From Flavobacterium ginsenosidimutans (GTDB lineage Bacteria > Bacteroidota > Bacteroidia > Flavobacteriales > Flavobacteriaceae): DNA of 64,000 nucleotides. Shown piece by piece: positions 53,328 to 61,083 of this stretch. The position numbers and the translations under genes were made by a program. The notes under the pieces were generated by a model, which was not told the origin of the DNA, ran no database searches, and saw only the letters and a program-made list of their open reading frames with translations. Numbering within the stretch: the first letter of the stretch is position 1; each line of letters starts with the position of its first letter. Location: positions 558,001 to 622,000 of the forward strand of contig NZ_QJRJ01000082.1 in the NCBI RefSeq assembly GCF_003254625.1, written 5' to 3'.

Positions 53328-53422
53328 AATTTGTTTCAAGTTTCAGGTTTAAAGTTTCAAGTTGCTCAACAGAACGTGAAACCTGAAACTTTAAACTTGA
53401 AACAAAACAAACAAAAAACAAA
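53328..53422. repeat. hisB-hisH spacer with TTTCAAG/CTTGAAA inverted words
   Basis: GTTTCAAGTTTCAGGTTTAA (53335-53354) and the complementary CCTGAAACTTTAAACTTGAA (53382-53401) give a nearly complete fold-back in which the TTTCAGG and TTTAAAG units appear in swapped order. The same words occur at about 39826-39849. Confidence 0.75.
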
Positions 53423-54004
53423 ATGAAAATAGTAATTATAAATTACGGAGCAGGAAATATTCAGAGCATTATGTTTGCTATTGAACGATTGGGTTTTAAG
53501 GCTGTTTTGAGTAATAATACAGACGAAATTAAATCGGCTGATAAAGTGATTTTTCCTGGCGTGGGCGAGGCGAGTTCAGCGATGACAAAACTTCGTGAAA
53601 GCGGTTTAGAAAGTTTGATTCCGCAATTAAAACAGCCTGTTTTAGGAATTTGTCTTGGAATGCAATTGATGTGCAACAAAACAGAAGAAGGAAATACAGA
53701 AGGATTAGGGATTTTTGATGTTGATGTTTTGAAATTTTCAAACAACGTAAAAGTGCCACAAATGGGATGGAATCAGATTTATGATTTAAAAACCGATTTG
53801 TTCAAAGGCATTTCTGAGAATGAATTCATGTATTTGGTTCATAGTTTTTATGCGCCAAATTGCGATGAAGCTATTGCTACAACGAATTACGACGTTGAAT
53901 ATGCATCGGCATTACAAAAAGATAATTTTTACGGAACTCAATTTCACCCAGAAAAAAGCGGAGATGTTGGAGAAAAGATTCTAAGCAATTTTTTAAAAAT
54001 GTAA
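53423..54004 (+). CDS. hisH: Imidazole glycerol phosphate synthase, glutaminase subunit
   Basis: The 193-residue class I glutamine amidotransferase has INYGAGNIQS, FPGVGEASSAM, the nucleophile elbow LGICLGMQLM (Cys near residue 77) and the catalytic His and Glu in FYGTQFHPEKSG. It supplies ammonia to HisF. Confidence 0.96.
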   Translation: MKIVIINYGAGNIQSIMFAIERLGFKAVLSNNTDEIKSADKVIFPGVGEASSAMTKLRESGLESLIPQLKQPVLGICLGMQLMCNKTEEGNTEGLGIFDVDVLKFSNNVKVPQMGWNQIYDLKTDLFKGISENEFMYLVHSFYAPNCDEAIATTNYDVEYASALQKDNFYGTQFHPEKSGDVGEKILSNFLKM

Positions 54005-54099
54005 ATTCCAATTTGAAATATCAAAATTCAAAAACCAATCAAAATATCAATTTCAGTTTTAGTATCTAAATCTAAAATCTGAACTCTAAAATTAGAAAA
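54005..54099. repeat. hisH-hisA spacer with ATTCCAA and ATCTAAAATCT words
   Basis: The spacer consists of short recurring words (ATTCCAATTTGAAATATC, AAATCTAAAATCTGAACTC). The second word set recurs in the hisF-hisIE and lpxA-efp spacers. Confidence 0.6.
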
Positions 54100-54825
54100 A
54101 TGCGAATAATACCAGCCATAGATATCATTGAAGGAAAATGCGTTCGTTTGTCCAAAGGTGATTATGATACCAAAATAATTTACAATGAAAATCCGCTTGA
54201 AGTGGCGAAATCATTTGAAGCCCACGGAATCGAATATTTGCATTTAGTAGATCTTGACGGTGCAAAATCAAGCAAAATTGTCAATTATAAAATATTAGAA
54301 CAAATCGCCACTCAAACAAGCTTAAAAATTGATTTTGGCGGCGGTTTAAAATCAGACGATGATTTGAGAATTGCTTTTGAAAGCGGTGCAAATCAGATTA
54401 CAGGCGGAAGTATTGCGGTAAAAAACAGAGCAATTTTCGAAAAATGGATTTCAGAATACGGTTCTGATAAAATTATTTTAGGCGCTGATGCTAAAGATGA
54501 AAAAATTGCGGTTTCTGGTTGGTTAGAGGATTCTGATGAAGATTTGGTTCCGTTTATTCAAGATTATCAAACCAAAGGAATTCAGTACGTTATTTGTACA
54601 GATATTGCCAAAGACGGAATGCTTCAAGGTCCAAGTTTTGATTTGTATGGTAAAATTTTAGCGGAAGCAAAAAGTATAAAATTAATCGCTTCTGGCGGAA
54701 TTTCAACTTTCGACGAATTGCCAAAATTAGCTGAATTAGGCTGTGAAGGAACCATAATTGGAAAAGCGATTTACGAAGGAAGAATTACATTGAAACAGTT
54801 AGAGAATTATATAATTGGTTTATAG
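54100..54825 (+). CDS. hisA: ProFAR isomerase
   Basis: The 241-residue TIM barrel has IPAIDIIEGKCVRLSKGDYD, LHLVDLDGAK, KIDFGGGLKSDDDL, ICTDIAKDGMLQGPS and LIASGGISTFDEL, with catalytic Asp near residue 8 and phosphate loops typical of HisA. It opens the ribose ring of ProFAR. Confidence 0.95.
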   Translation: MRIIPAIDIIEGKCVRLSKGDYDTKIIYNENPLEVAKSFEAHGIEYLHLVDLDGAKSSKIVNYKILEQIATQTSLKIDFGGGLKSDDDLRIAFESGANQITGGSIAVKNRAIFEKWISEYGSDKIILGADAKDEKIAVSGWLEDSDEDLVPFIQDYQTKGIQYVICTDIAKDGMLQGPSFDLYGKILAEAKSIKLIASGGISTFDELPKLAELGCEGTIIGKAIYEGRITLKQLENYIIGL

Positions 54826-54898
54826 TTGTTAGTTGTCGGTTGATAGTTTATAGTATTAACCAACAACAATCAACCAATAACCAACAACCAAATTAAAA
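54826..54898. repeat. hisA-hisF spacer with TTGTTAGTTG / CAACAACC inverted words
   Basis: TTGTTAGTTGTCGGTTGATAG (from 54826) can pair imperfectly with CAACAATCAACCAATAACCA (54863-54882) and the following ACAACC, so the spacer folds back on itself. Confidence 0.7.
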
Positions 54899-55654
54899 AT
54901 GTTAGCAAAAAGAATTATACCTTGCTTAGATATAAAAAACGGAAGAACTGTAAAAGGTGTTAATTTCGTTGATTTGCGAGATGCTGGAGATCCTGTAGAA
55001 TTGGCTGAAATTTATTCGGCTGAAGGTGCAGATGAATTGGTTTTTCTGGATATTTCAGCAACCGAAGAAAGACGTAAAACACTAGTAAATATGGTACGAA
55101 GCGTGGCAGAAAAAATCAATATTCCGTTTACTGTTGGCGGCGGAATTTCATCTGTAGAAGATGTTGATATTCTGCTTAATAATGGAGCTGATAAAGTTTC
55201 GATTAATTCATCGGCAGTAAAAAATCCGCAATTGATTAATGATTTGGCTCAGAAATTTGGAAGCCAATGTGTTGTGGTTGCAATCGATGCGAAACAAATC
55301 GACGGACAATGGATTGTACATTTGGTTGGCGGAAAAGTTCCAACTGAATTAAATTTATTCGATTGGGCTGTGGAAGTTGCAGAACGTGGTGCAGGAGAAA
55401 TTCTATTTACTTCGATGGACAACGACGGAACTAAAAATGGTTTTGCAAATGAAGCTTTGGCGAAACTTTCAGAACTAGTAAATATTCCGATTATAGCTTC
55501 GGGAGGCGCTGGAAACATTCAGCATTTTGTAGATTCGTTTAAAGAAGGAAAAGCAGACGCCGCTTTAGCAGCAAGCGTTTTTCACTTTAAAGAAATAGAA
55601 ATCAAAACCTTGAAACAAGAATTAAAAAACAATAATATAGAAGTTAGAATTTGA
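54899..55654 (+). CDS. hisF: Imidazole glycerol phosphate synthase, cyclase subunit
   Basis: The 251-residue TIM barrel has KRIIPCLDIKNGRTVKGVNF with catalytic Asp, DELVFLDISAT, FTVGGGISSVEDV, DKVSINSSAV, TSMDNDGTKNGF with the second Asp, and IIASGGAGNIQHF. It forms the imidazole ring with HisH-derived ammonia. Confidence 0.96.
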   Translation: MLAKRIIPCLDIKNGRTVKGVNFVDLRDAGDPVELAEIYSAEGADELVFLDISATEERRKTLVNMVRSVAEKINIPFTVGGGISSVEDVDILLNNGADKVSINSSAVKNPQLINDLAQKFGSQCVVVAIDAKQIDGQWIVHLVGGKVPTELNLFDWAVEVAERGAGEILFTSMDNDGTKNGFANEALAKLSELVNIPIIASGGAGNIQHFVDSFKEGKADAALAASVFHFKEIEIKTLKQELKNNNIEVRI

Positions 55655-55757
55655 GAGGAAATTCCAAATTTTTAAATTCCAAATTCCAACCAATAAATAA
55701 AAAAATCAATTTCAGCTTTGAGAATCTAAAATCTGAAATCAAAAATCTAAAATAATT
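55655..55757. repeat. hisF-hisIE spacer with AAATTCCAA and AATCTAAAATCTG words
   Basis: Three AAATTCCAA-type units lie near 55660-55690 and AATCTAAAATCTGAAATC near 55723-55740. No ORF is supported. Confidence 0.6.
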
Positions 55758-56354
55758 ATGGACATCGATATCAAAAGCGCACACGGATTAATTCCGGCTA
55801 TAATCCAAGATTCAGAAACAAAAAATGTTTTGATGCTGGGTTATATGAACGAAGAATCGCTTCAAAAAACAATAGAAACCCAAAAAGTAACTTTTTTCAG
55901 CCGTTCTAAGCAAAGACTTTGGACAAAAGGTGAGGAGAGTGGTAACTTTTTGAACTTAGTAAGTATCAAAAACGACTGCGACGGAGATACGCTTTTAATT
56001 CAGGCGAAACCTGTTGGGCCAACTTGTCACACAGGTGCTAATACTTGTTGGCAAGAGCCAAATGATGCGAATTACGGTTTTATTTCTCAGTTAGAAAATA
56101 CAATTAAAACTCGTAGAGAAAATGCTGATTCTGAGAAAAGTTATGTAGCTTATTTGTTCGAAAAAGGCATCAATAAAATAGCTCAAAAAGTAGGTGAAGA
56201 AGCTGTAGAAGTTGTTATTGAAGCAAAAGATAGTAATGATGATTTGTTCCTTAGCGAAAGCGCGGATTTATTGTTTCATTATTTAATTCTGCTTCAAGCA
56301 AAAGGTTTTCAGCTGAATGATGTTATTGAAGTTTTGAAAAAGCGTCAGAAATAG
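55758..56354 (+). CDS. hisIE: Bifunctional phosphoribosyl-AMP cyclohydrolase / phosphoribosyl-ATP pyrophosphatase
   Basis: The 198-residue fusion has HisI at about residues 1-108 (LMLGYMNEESLQKT, VTFFSRSKQRLWTKGEESGN, DCDGDTLLIQAKPVGPTCHTG with zinc-binding Cys) and HisE at about 110-198 (SYVAYLFEKGINKIAQKVGEE, EAVEVVIEAK). It performs steps 2 and 3. It is the last gene of the operon, so the eight genes cover the entire pathway from PRPP. Confidence 0.96.
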   Translation: MDIDIKSAHGLIPAIIQDSETKNVLMLGYMNEESLQKTIETQKVTFFSRSKQRLWTKGEESGNFLNLVSIKNDCDGDTLLIQAKPVGPTCHTGANTCWQEPNDANYGFISQLENTIKTRRENADSEKSYVAYLFEKGINKIAQKVGEEAVEVVIEAKDSNDDLFLSESADLLFHYLILLQAKGFQLNDVIEVLKKRQK

Positions 56355-56383
56355 GTTTTAAATAATAGAAATTGTCAATTAAT

Positions 56384-56457
56384 ATAGCCTGCGGTTTCAA
56401 CCGCGGGAAACGTATTGTTATATTACATGCACTCCTGCGGTTGAAACCGCGGGCTAT
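56384..56457. repeat. REP-like inverted doublet, (A)GCCTGCGGTTTCAACCGCGGG
   Basis: Two 24-base units face each other (56384-56407 and 56434-56457), matching at 22 of 24 positions when one is reversed. Each unit is itself a stem-loop (GCGGTT-TC-AACCGC). The arrangement resembles a bacterial interspersed mosaic element made of a REP pair. It could also serve as the his operon terminator. GC content is far above the surroundings. Confidence 0.85.
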
Positions 56458-56465
56458 GTTTAATA

Positions 56466-56525
56466 CTATTCGGTAAACTTAAAAACCGCAAATTGTGCTG
56501 ATTGATGAAAACCAAACTTTGAAGT
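56466..56525 (-). pseudogene. Decayed C-terminal fragment of a CBM9 gene
   Basis: On the minus strand this reads TSKFGFHQSAQFAVFKFTE followed by TAG. The adjacent intact gene ends SSKFGFHQPEEFAVFEFIE and TAA: 14 of 19 residues match, in the same orientation, 113 bases away. No coding upstream of the fragment continues the match; it meets a GTCATTTCGACTTC word (56521-56534). It is best read as the tail of a lost tandem paralogue. Confidence 0.75.
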
Positions 56526-56578
56526 CGAAATGACAAACTATACGATTAAACAATTAACCAAATAAACGGTTAAACAAA

Positions 56579-57277
56579 TTATTCGATAAACTCAAAAACA
56601 GCAAATTCTTCAGGCTGATGAAATCCAAATTTTGAACTCTTATAAGGGTGTAAAGCAAGATATTCAGTTGTGTTACCGTAATCAATTCTAAAAGCATTTC
56701 CTTTCCATTTCGTTCCGATTTTTGGTTTTATAAAGCCTCCATTTTCAATTTTTTCAAGACTAGAAAAGGGAATTTTTATTTCTGCTGTATATCCATCAGA
56801 ATTTATATTGCTTACAGTTTCTATTCCTTTAATATCAAAATTTAGTTCAGTATTCCATCCTCCGCATTCTGGCGAAATACATTTTAAAAGCAAATCATAA
56901 TTTGTAGAAAATGCATTTACTCCAACTTCAATATAATTGTGGCTGTCTCCATCTGGATCCAGAAAAATTTCAACCAAATCATCGGTGTAAAAAATTTGAG
57001 AATCTTTGTCTTGTGTTTTTCCAATAATATTAGAATCTGTGCATTTATAAGCTAAATAGAGATTTTTTTTATCCCACGAAAGTGAAACAAATGTATTCTG
57101 TACTGCTTTTTTTTCTGAATCATGAATTGCAAAAGGCCCTAAAAATGGAGTTTTCCAATCAGATAAATCGCCATCAATGCTTATTTTGCTTTTTGTTTTT
57201 GGAATTGGAATATTTTGCGAATTAACAGCTGCTGTTATTATTACGGCCAAAGACGAAAGTATGGTGTCAAATCTCAT
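56579..57277 (-). CDS. Secreted carbohydrate-binding family 9-like protein
   Basis: The 232-residue protein has a short signal sequence (FDTILSSLAVIITAAVNSQ) and a CBM9-like fold: KISIDGDLSDWKTPFLGPF, LSWDKKNLYLAYKCTDSNI, YTDDLVEIFLDPDGDSHNYIEV, and GYTAEIKIPFSSLEKI. In xylanases CBM9 binds sugar chain ends; here it stands alone. It may serve in polysaccharide handling at the cell surface, though no glycoside hydrolase is near. A 19-residue copy of its C-terminus lies just downstream. Confidence 0.85.
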   Translation of the reverse strand: MRFDTILSSLAVIITAAVNSQNIPIPKTKSKISIDGDLSDWKTPFLGPFAIHDSEKKAVQNTFVSLSWDKKNLYLAYKCTDSNIIGKTQDKDSQIFYTDDLVEIFLDPDGDSHNYIEVGVNAFSTNYDLLLKCISPECGGWNTELNFDIKGIETVSNINSDGYTAEIKIPFSSLEKIENGGFIKPKIGTKWKGNAFRIDYGNTTEYLALHPYKSSKFGFHQPEEFAVFEFIE

Positions 57278-57387
57278 ATTTAAATTCTAATATTTTGAAA
57301 CCACTAAAATAGAGAAGATTAATTAAAATTGGAGGTATTTTTTTATCATCAAAATCATAAATTTTTAAATTACTTGATCTGAATGTT

Positions 57388-57395
57388 TACATTTG
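57388..57395 (+). promoter_or_regulatory. -7 box upstream of the second M1 peptidase
   Basis: TACATTTG matches TAnnTTTG, 50 bases before the start at 57445. No -33 box at normal distance. Confidence 0.4.
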
Positions 57396-57444
57396 TTAAA
57401 AATAAACTGATTTAATTCCTTTATTTCATACAAATTTTTAAATA

Positions 57445-59100
57445 ATGAAAAAATACTTTAGTGGCGTTTTTATCGCCTTTTTGGTTGGTTTCACTGCAAA
57501 TGCACAAGGACTTTTAAACAAGTCAGAAACTGTTTTTACGCATCAGGATACATTGCGAGGCAGTATTACAAAAGAAAGAGCTTGGTGGGATTTAAAATAC
57601 TATCATTTGGATGTGAAAGTAAAGCCATCTGATAAATTTATTTCGGGTACTAACACCGTTCGTTATGCTGTTTTAACAGAAAACAACAGAATGCAGATTG
57701 ATTTGCAGCAGCCGATGAACATCACTAAAGTAACTCAAAACGGAAAAGAGTTAAAGTTTGAAAGAGATGGAAATGCTTTTTTTATCACTTTAAGCGAAAA
57801 ACAAAAAGTTGGAGATACTAAAGAGATTGTAATTTCTTATGAAGGGAAACCGAAAGAAGCAGTTAGAGCTCCTTGGGACGGCGGATTTTCTTGGAAAAAG
57901 GATAAAAATGGAAAAGATTTTATTGCTACATCTTGTCAAGGTTTAGGCGCGAGCGTTTGGTGGCCATGCAAAGATCATATGTATGATGAAGTTGAAAACA
58001 TGTTAATCAGCGTGAATGTTCCTGGCGATTTGACAGAAGTTTCTAACGGAAGATTGAAGAGTGTTAAAAAAGAAAAAGACGGCACAAAAACCTTCAATTG
58101 GTATGTTTCTAATCCAATCAATAATTATGGTGTAAATATTAATATTGGTGATTATGCAAACTTTACTGAAGTTTTCAAAGGAGAAAAAGGAAACTTAGAT
58201 TGCAGTTATTATGTTTTAAAGGATAATCTGGCTTTGGCAAAAGAACATTTTAAAGATGCTCCAAAAATGTTGAAAGCTTTTGAAAATTGGTTTGGACCTT
58301 ATCCTTTTTACGAAGACAGCTATAAATTAGTTGAAGTGCCTTATTTAGGAATGGAACACCAAAGTTCTGTTACTTATGGGAATCAGTATAAACAAGGTTA
58401 TTTAGGAAAAGATCTTAGTGGAACTGGATGGGGATTAAAATTTGATTTTATCATTATTCATGAATCAGGGCACGAATGGTTTGCTAATAATATTACATAC
58501 AAAGACATAGCTGATATGTGGATTCATGAGAGTTTCACTAATTATTCTGAAAGCCTTTTTATTGAGTATTATTATGGTAAAGAAGCAGCAGCTGAATATG
58601 TGATTGGATGCAGAAATGGTATTGAAAATGATAAACCAATTATTGGTCATTACGATGTAAACAATGAAGGATCTGGCGATATGTACCCAAAAGGAGCGAA
58701 TATGCTTCATACAATTCGTCAGGTTATTAATGACGATGCTAAATGGAAATCTATTTTAAGAGGTTTAAATAAAACTTTTTATCATCAAACCGTGACTTCA
58801 AAACAAATTGAGGATTATATTAACGAGCAATCGGGAATTAATTTCAATAGAGTTTATGCGCAATATTTGACTACAACTAAAATTCCTGTTTTTGAATATA
58901 TGTTTAAAAACGGAACTTTAGGATACCATTGGACAAATTGTGTTTCGAAATTTGATATGCCGGTAAAAGTTACATTAAACGGAGTTGAAACTTGGCTGAA
59001 ACCAACAACAGAATGGCAATCAATAAAAACAACAAGTGAGGATAGAAAGCTGGAAGTTGATAAAAACTTCTATGTTACGACTTCTAATATTGTGGAATAA
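57445..59100 (+). CDS. M1 family metallopeptidase, short form
   Basis: The 551-residue exported protein (signal MKKYFSGVFIAFLVGFTANAQ) has YLGMEHQSSVTYG in place of GAMEN, the zinc site HESGHEWFANN (H339, E340, H343) and E362 in WIHESFTNYSE, at the M1 spacing of 19. It ends soon after the catalytic helical domain and has a short beta C-terminus, so it lacks the large helical domain present in the enzyme encoded at 5133. GMEH suggests a different exopeptidase preference. It likely degrades peptides in the periplasm or at the surface. Confidence 0.9.
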   Translation: MKKYFSGVFIAFLVGFTANAQGLLNKSETVFTHQDTLRGSITKERAWWDLKYYHLDVKVKPSDKFISGTNTVRYAVLTENNRMQIDLQQPMNITKVTQNGKELKFERDGNAFFITLSEKQKVGDTKEIVISYEGKPKEAVRAPWDGGFSWKKDKNGKDFIATSCQGLGASVWWPCKDHMYDEVENMLISVNVPGDLTEVSNGRLKSVKKEKDGTKTFNWYVSNPINNYGVNINIGDYANFTEVFKGEKGNLDCSYYVLKDNLALAKEHFKDAPKMLKAFENWFGPYPFYEDSYKLVEVPYLGMEHQSSVTYGNQYKQGYLGKDLSGTGWGLKFDFIIIHESGHEWFANNITYKDIADMWIHESFTNYSESLFIEYYYGKEAAAEYVIGCRNGIENDKPIIGHYDVNNEGSGDMYPKGANMLHTIRQVINDDAKWKSILRGLNKTFYHQTVTSKQIEDYINEQSGINFNRVYAQYLTTTKIPVFEYMFKNGTLGYHWTNCVSKFDMPVKVTLNGVETWLKPTTEWQSIKTTSEDRKLEVDKNFYVTTSNIVE

Positions 59101-59159
59101 AGTTTAAGAAATTCCAATATAAAAATTCTAAATTCCAAAATTGGAATTTTATTAATACT

Positions 59160-59199
59160 AAACCCGACAGGTTTTAAAAATCTGTCGGGTTTGTTTTTT
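59160..59199 (+). terminator. Intrinsic terminator after the M1 peptidase gene
   Basis: AAACCCGACAG (59160-59170) and CTGTCGGGTTT (59182-59192) form an 11-bp stem followed by TTGTTTTTT. Confidence 0.9.
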
Positions 59200-59206
59200 G
59201 CGTAAA

Positions 59207-59311
59207 GTTGTCATCCTGAGGAACGAAGGATCACACTAGAAACTATCGAATAGTAATTTTCCAATCTTTGTTGATTTACGAGTGTGATCCTTCGTTCCTC
59301 AGGATGACAAC
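59207..59311. repeat. 31-bp perfect inverted repeat, GTCATCCTGAGGAACGAAGG family
   Basis: The left arm (59207-59237) and right arm (59281-59311) are exact reverse complements over 31 bases, with a 43-base AT-rich centre. Arm core: GTCATCCTGAGGAACGAAGG. The perfect match implies recent origin or ongoing repair of one arm by the other. Confidence 0.92.
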
Positions 59312-59349
59312 AAAAGCGCTAAAAAAGTAAGTTTTTTTAGCGCTTTTGT
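59310..59349. terminator. Hairpin ACAAAAGCGCTAAAAAA, probable terminator
   Basis: ACAAAAGCGCTAAAAAA (59310-59326) and its exact complement (59333-59349) form a 17-bp stem with a 6-base loop. It abuts the 31-bp inverted repeat and lies 41 bases after the stop of the minus-strand gene at 59390, for which it would serve as terminator. Confidence 0.75.
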
Positions 59350-59389
59350 TATTGGAATTTGGAATTTAGAGAATTGGAGTTTAAAAAAC

Positions 59390-60934
59390 TTATCGATTAT
59401 TCAATTTCGCTTTTTCTCTAATAATATCCGCAATTTTTCTGTTTTCTATTTTGCTTTCAAGCCATGAAATGATATCTAAGTATAAAAAAGCTCTTTTTTC
59501 GTAGGTATTCTTTTCAAGTTCTACAAAACGAGTATGCATTTTTTTAAATTCCTTTTTAATATCAGCAGGGTAGAAGTTGTTTAAGTTTCTAAGGAATTTT
59601 ATGATCTCTTTTTGAACCTCGTGTAAGTCATTCATTTTCAATAAAAACTTATACGTGCTCTTCAAATGATTTTCTAAATAATAATCTTTTCCAAGCTCAT
59701 AATGCGCAATCAGCGATAACAATCTCGCGAAACACATTAAATCCTCACGCATTGTCAAGTTTTTATTGTTGATGATTTTATCTAAGTAATTAATGCATTC
59801 ATTGTATTTTTCGCTACCAAAATAAATAGAAGCAATTTTATAGAAAAACAGCATTTCGTGATGCTCATCCAGATGTTCGCTGTGTAATTTCAGTTTATTT
59901 AAAATCTCAGGAATTAAATATTCGCTTTCCGCGAAAGTACCTTCCAAGATATGTAGATTTAACTTGTTATTGTAAACATATAGAAATGATAGTGACGCAA
60001 TGTTGTCATTTACAGGGAATTTTGGATCAGCAATAGTCTCTTCTAGAAGATTCAGGTATCTTTTGAAATTCGATGTATATTTTAACATATAAAGCGATTC
60101 TAAGAAATAATGATTTCCTTTTAAGAAAAATACAGGATTCAGATAGATCATATTTGGATTATCATAAAATAATGTAACCCATTTATAGGCATATTTATAA
60201 CTTGCTAAAAAGTCCTGAACCAAGAAGCTTCGCCATAAATTGGCATTGTAAAACCAGTATTTTTCTCGGAAACCAAATTTGCTTTCGTCTAACTTTGAAA
60301 TATGTCTGTTGAAATAATCATCAATATACTTGTATTCGGCATCGCTTTTTACATATCCTGTTTTCAGCATGATTCCATACAACTGAAGTGATAAGTTTGA
60401 TAATTTACTTGAAATTGTATTTCTGTAGTTTAATTCTTTTGCCTGAATAACCAGTTCGTCTGCGCGGCCTTGGATACTTCGGGTAATATATTGCGATTCG
60501 ATTAATTTTTCGAATTCTACAATCTCATACGCCATATATTTTTCATCATTTTCAAGGGCTTGCTGTTTTGTTTTGTCTAATATTTTTAAACTCTGCTTAT
60601 ATAATCCTTTATTATAAAGAATAACAGCAAAATCCATTTGCTCTCGAAGCTGATAACGAATGTTTTGGCTAGGAATATTTAACCTTATACTAACCAAGAT
60701 TTGTTTGTATAAGTATGATTTTAAGTTAGATAGCTGTACTTTTTGAATGACGCCACTTTTTAAAATGAGTTTTTCATCATAAACTTCAGATTTATCGAGA
60801 ATATTGAATAATTCGATAAATTTTGTGTTTGAACTCGTCTCTAATCGGCTTGCAAAAATTTTAAACTGTCTTTTTTCTGATTTCGAAAGTGATTTGATTA
60901 AAACAAATAAGAAATCTTTTTGATGGTTAGCCAT
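59390..60934 (-). CDS. Helical protein of unknown function
   Basis: The 514-residue soluble protein is almost entirely helical with TPR-like spacing (YNKGLYKQSLKILDKTKQQAL, YFGSEKYNECINYLDKIINN). The N-terminus, FLFVLIKSLSKSEKRQFKIF, is distinctive and I recall it in a family widespread in Flavobacteriia with no assigned role. No catalytic motif, signal peptide or membrane segment is visible. It is divergent from leuA. Confidence 0.7.
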   Translation of the reverse strand: MANHQKDFLFVLIKSLSKSEKRQFKIFASRLETSSNTKFIELFNILDKSEVYDEKLILKSGVIQKVQLSNLKSYLYKQILVSIRLNIPSQNIRYQLREQMDFAVILYNKGLYKQSLKILDKTKQQALENDEKYMAYEIVEFEKLIESQYITRSIQGRADELVIQAKELNYRNTISSKLSNLSLQLYGIMLKTGYVKSDAEYKYIDDYFNRHISKLDESKFGFREKYWFYNANLWRSFLVQDFLASYKYAYKWVTLFYDNPNMIYLNPVFFLKGNHYFLESLYMLKYTSNFKRYLNLLEETIADPKFPVNDNIASLSFLYVYNNKLNLHILEGTFAESEYLIPEILNKLKLHSEHLDEHHEMLFFYKIASIYFGSEKYNECINYLDKIINNKNLTMREDLMCFARLLSLIAHYELGKDYYLENHLKSTYKFLLKMNDLHEVQKEIIKFLRNLNNFYPADIKKEFKKMHTRFVELEKNTYEKRAFLYLDIISWLESKIENRKIADIIREKAKLNNR

Positions 60935-61023
60935 TGTAAAAAATAATAATGTAACTTATTGATAATAAATTAGTTAATAAGATATAAAACGTTTTATGAG
61001 CAGTATAATTTCATGAAAACGAA

Positions 61024-61054
61024 TTTCGTACTGCGATAGTACAATATATATTTG
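61024..61054 (+). promoter_or_regulatory. Promoter of leuA with internal palindrome
   Basis: TTTC (61024-61027), 19 bases, TATATTTG (61047-61054). The spacer contains GTACT-GCGAT-AGTAC (61028-61042), a small inverted repeat well placed for a repressor or activator site. A leader peptide like those before hisG and ilvD is not present. Confidence 0.55.
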
Positions 61055-61083
61055 TTATCAAGATGTGAAATTACATTAAATTA

